Source: Mesostigma viride (Eukaryota; Streptophyta; Mesostigmatophyceae; Mesostigmatales; Mesostigmataceae). From it: a stretch of 64,000 nucleotides of DNA. The first letter of the stretch is position 1; the number at the start of each line of letters is the position of its first letter. The translations under genes and the position numbers were made by a program. The stretch covers positions 815,516-879,515 of the forward strand of contig RPFO01000078.1 of assembly GCA_009746045.1 (NCBI GenBank). Reading direction: 5' to 3'. Under the pieces are notes generated by a model that saw only the letters and a program-made list of their open reading frames with translations, was not told where the DNA came from and did not search any database. Below are positions 60,992-64,000 of the stretch, in pieces.

Positions 60992-63900
60992 TTAAACCGT
61001 TGGGCTGTTCCGCCGGTAGACGAGTGCCTCCACCGTGGCCTTGAGGCTCTCCGCATTGATGGGCTGCTCCACGCACACGCAAGGCGTTTCCCCCCCCCCC
61101 ACACACACACACAACATGGCACAAAGGAGCATGGTAAGCGCACATGGTAGGATGTTGGAGCCAGCCAGCGGAGGATGTAGAAGTACAAACGGGTCAAGCC
61201 TGCTGTCCATGGGATAACCACTCCTGATCAGCATCAGGAGTGGCATCAGGAGTACGCTTGTCAAGGCCAGTGTGCAAAACCCTGTGCTGCAGAACCAGTT
61301 CTCGCCATTGTCGCAGCTCCCACTCAAGAATCCTGCCCCAATCAAGAAGATATTAGACCAAGCGTGATTAACGCGATAATCCAGAGTTCACACACTAGGC
61401 ACAACACTGAACACAGACATAAATACGTAGTTCAGATGGTAATGAGTTTAGCGGACCCACCCATCTCTTGGCCTGTTACACACACAGGCCTTAGGTATAT
61501 CTCAGGAATAGCTCTCAAAGGCCACCACCGTATACACAAGCACATCTAGCCCCACCCACCCTGACGAAGCATAACGATTTGTCCATGCTGGACTGCATGC
61601 ACCTGTTTCCATGGCCCCCACCGCTCACGCTGCCACATTCGCAATCCAGTCCACCTCGCACTCCAGCCCACCTCGCAATCGGTCCACCGATGAGCAACTT
61701 GTCCATGCCATGAACTTGTCCCACTCCCACGCCCCATCTATTCTGTTCCTGTGCAAACGGCTGCCTTACTTGCATCCCACCCACCTTGATGAGGAACTTA
61801 TCCATGCCGGCCTGAATGCACTGGTTGCGGTCAGACGGCATGGCCGACGCGGTGAGCGCCACGATGGGCGTGCGCCGCCCCTTGCTGGCCTCAAAGTCGC
61901 GGATCTGCTTGGTCGCGCCGCAGCCGTCCAGCACCTGCCAGGGTGAGTTTGTGGAGGGGGGCAGTGGCAAAGGGAGAGGGACAAAAGTGGGTGGGTGGGT
62001 GGTGGGTGGGTGGGTGGGTGGGTGGGTGGGTGGGTGGGTGGGTGGGTGGGTGGGTGGGTGGGTGGGTGGGTGGGTGGGTGGGTGGGTGGGTGGGTGGGTG
62101 GGTGGGTGGGTGGGTGGGTGGGTGGGTGGGTGGGTGGGTGGGTGGGTGGGTGGGGGTGGGTGGGTGGGTGAGTGGGTGGGTGGGTTGGTTAGGGGGGTGG
62201 GGGTGGGGAGGGATGCGGGCGGGCGGGCGGGCGGGTGCGACATAACCTGGGTAGACATGCACGTGCTTGAACCAGAAGCATCTGCACATCCATGGGAATA
62301 GGGTCCCTGTTCGATCCACTGTGGCTAACATTGACAGCAACTATGACTATGACTTGATAAATACGCGAGCATAACCCCACAGGCATCAACATGAGGCGCC
62401 TAATGTTCAAGGGCACGATGCCTTCACTGACGTGCCTGGCCGTTATTTACATCTCTAATAAGGTAATACCATGATCTCAAACCCACCGGCATCTGCACGT
62501 CCATGAGGATGACGCCAAACTCCTAACTACCAAATGTCTAATGAACTGCTACTAGACTATTATAGTTAGAGTTTGTCGATGCACCACCCACCGGCATCTG
62601 CACGTCCATGAGGATGAGGTCAAACTCCTTCTCATGCACCGCCGCGACCGCCTCGGCCCCATTGTCCGCCAAAGAGACACGCGCGCCCAGCTTCTGCAGC
62701 ATGAGGTAGGCCACCTTTTGGTTCACCGGGTTGTCCTCGGCGACCAAAACAGAACACCCTTCCACCAAATTCAACGGCTTTGCGAACCGTCGCTCGTCCT
62801 CCTCCTCATCCGTCTCATCCTTCCCGCCCCCTCGGTCGCCCTCGACATCCCCCTGCCCGCTGCCCTCGTCCACATCCCTCCGCACCCCCTCCTGCTTGCT
62901 GTGCTGGCGCCCATCGTCAAACATGAGCTCCGCCGCGCGCGATTTCGCGTGCGGGCGGTTGTTGGGCGATGCCGGGTCCACCCCCTCCCCTGCATACACC
63001 CCGCTGCCGTGCCCCGGCCCGTCCTGCTTTCGGCTGTAGGCCCCCCCTTTCCACCACCCGGCCTGTTTTGCATCCGTCTCCAGTTGAGCCTTGGCCCCAG
63101 CCGCGGCCATCGCACGCTGCCGATCCATACCCGCCAGCTGCAACTTGGTCACCGCCAGCTCTCTCTCGGCACTCATGGCCGCGGTAATTCCCGAACTGGC
63201 ATAACCACTGCCGCCGTACGCGTGGCCCTGGGCGATTGTCGACCCGTTGGCGCCGCTGTCCTGCTGGTGGTTGGCACCCAGGGCCGCCCCTCGCTTGAGC
63301 ATGGATGCAGAGGCCAGCGCGGCAGGGGACGTGGCCAGCAGCCAGCGCACGAGCCCCTCCCGCCGGTTGCTGGTGAGCGGCTTGGTCACGTAGATCGAGC
63401 TGTGCGGGTCGGGGCGTACCTCCAGCAAGGCCTTGCGGATCGCCTTGGGGGCGCCAGGTGGTACCATCCACACGAGCCGCACGTAGGGGGGGATGCTGGA
63501 CAGGCCTTGCTGGATGGCCTTGGGGTCGAGCGTGTTGCGTTCCTGGATTGGGGGGTGGGGTGGCGGGAGGGGAGAGGAAGTGTGTGTGGGGGGGGGGGAG
63601 ACACGGGGGTGGGGCAAATGTCATGGGTTAGAGGATGAGGGGACAGAAATCCAACGGCTGGAGGTAGAGGAGGCAGGGGGGAAGGGAAGGGGGGGAGAAA
63701 ATTGTCCGGTGGTGAGGAAGGGGGGCAGCAGGGGGAGAAGAATGGGGGGGGCAGGGCCCCATGTTGAACGCAACGCCCAGCGAGAAGGGGCAAAGCGGCT
63801 TGCAGGCATATGCATGGGGAATGTTTCTTTACTCAGTTTGAGAACACACAGGGGGAGGGCAGGCAGGACAGGAGTCAGGCTTACCAACACCACGGCACAA

Positions 63901-64000
63901 AACCTCGGGTATGTAGACAGATTTCACAGGGACTGCCACTCACCTGCCCCAGCAGCCCTTTCGCGCCCAGCACCTCCAGAATGTGGTTGCTGTCCAACAC
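60992..64000 (-). CDS. Hybrid histidine kinase, C-terminal part with receiver domain (5' end outside window)
   Basis: Exons on the minus strand: 64000-63944 (runs off the edge), 63542-62592, 61934-61785, 61063-60992, all in phase. The first two exons (VLDSNHILEVLGAKGLLGQ, YVRLVWMVPPGAPKAIRKAL, IYVTKPLTSNRREGLVRWLL) resemble the degenerate receiver found before the true receiver in plant cytokinin-receptor-type kinases. A low-complexity linker of about 200 residues follows. The receiver has CSVLVAEDNPVNQKVAYLML, the phospho-accepting Asp in LILMDVQMPVLDG, Thr in IVALTA and Lys in FLIKPINAESL, so it looks functional. Sensor and kinase domains must lie beyond 64000. The role is phosphorelay signalling; the ligand is unknown. 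Confidence 0.88.
61561..61712 (-). repeat. Copies of the kinase exon-3 end
   Basis: The true edge is GGCATGGATAAGTTCCTCATCAAG|GTGGGT (61785). Copies: GGCATGGACAAGTTGCTCATC (61689-61709) and CAGCATGGACAAATCG...GTCAGGGTGGGTG (about 61555-61611), the second including the upstream CAGGTGCATGCAGTC block. Confidence 0.85.
61988..62182. repeat. GGGT tetranucleotide tract
   Basis: About 45 units, C-rich in the kinase transcript, ending about 50 bp from the exon-3 acceptor. Confidence 0.97.
62274..62525 (-). repeat. Copies of the kinase exon-2 end
   Basis: The true edge encodes EFDLILMDVQMP|GTGGGT (62592). A close copy is at 62481-62525 and keeps CATGGACGTGCAGATGCCGG followed by TGGGT. A weaker one is at 62274-62300. 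Confidence 0.85.

Overview
The window looks like nuclear DNA of a flagellated, photosynthetic eukaryote, most probably a green alga with a repeat-rich genome. The evidence is spliceosomal genes with GT-AG introns of 0.2-3 kb, an axonemal dynein-regulatory-complex subunit (DRC12/CCDC153 type), a plant/cyanobacterial DUF1997 protein with a transit-peptide-like N-terminus, a plant-type hybrid histidine kinase, and an APE-type non-LTR retrotransposon with algal-style 3' tails. The species cannot be fixed from the sequence. No rRNA gene, canonical tRNA gene, CRISPR array or bacterial operon was seen.

Layout. 0.7-3.1 kb (-): an ABHD10-like hydrolase in two exons. 3.8-4.7 kb (+): a two-exon helical protein, divergent from ABHD10. 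5.4-19.3 kb: a transposon graveyard holding a TTAA-flanked DNA element, tRNA-derived SINEs, nested retroposon tails, an ORF1-type LINE relic and one full-length 5.6 kb LINE with target-site duplications (TSDs). 20.0-21.2 kb: a 1.15 kb foldback element. 21.8-32.0 kb (-): the DRC12 gene, whose small exons are spread over 10 kb by introns that contain a hAT-type element, a second TTAA element and many satellites. 33.2-39.1 kb (+): the five-exon DUF1997 gene, with a run of about 104 uninterrupted CTG units in an intron. 40.4-41.3 kb: an 830 bp GGAT/GGGT tract. 42.0-47.7 kb (-): a p24-delta cargo-receptor gene. 52.4-57.1 kb (+): a syntaxin-5/Sed5 Qa-SNARE gene, head to head with p24. 57.8-60.1 kb: a SINE and a rearranged LINE copy. 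61.0-64.0 kb (-): the 3' end of a hybrid histidine kinase with a complete receiver domain.

Function. p24 and syntaxin 5 both act in ER-Golgi traffic, and a near-identical block of about 140 bp lies upstream of each. The other genes have no obvious shared pathway. All gene models were rebuilt by hand from codon phase and splice sites, and the exons given sum to whole codons, except that DRC12 lacks its 3' end and the kinase its 5' end.

Three patterns stand out. (1) Short degenerate copies of exon edges, often with their splice site, lie in the adjoining intron in all five genes with large intron sets. (2) A family of 19-52 bp inserts sharing the core CAAGGAGACAACC is flanked by direct repeats of 6-10 bp, and three of the four can be compared with an empty homologous site in the same window. 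(3) Three retroposon families each end in a short stem-loop followed by an A/T simple-repeat tail.
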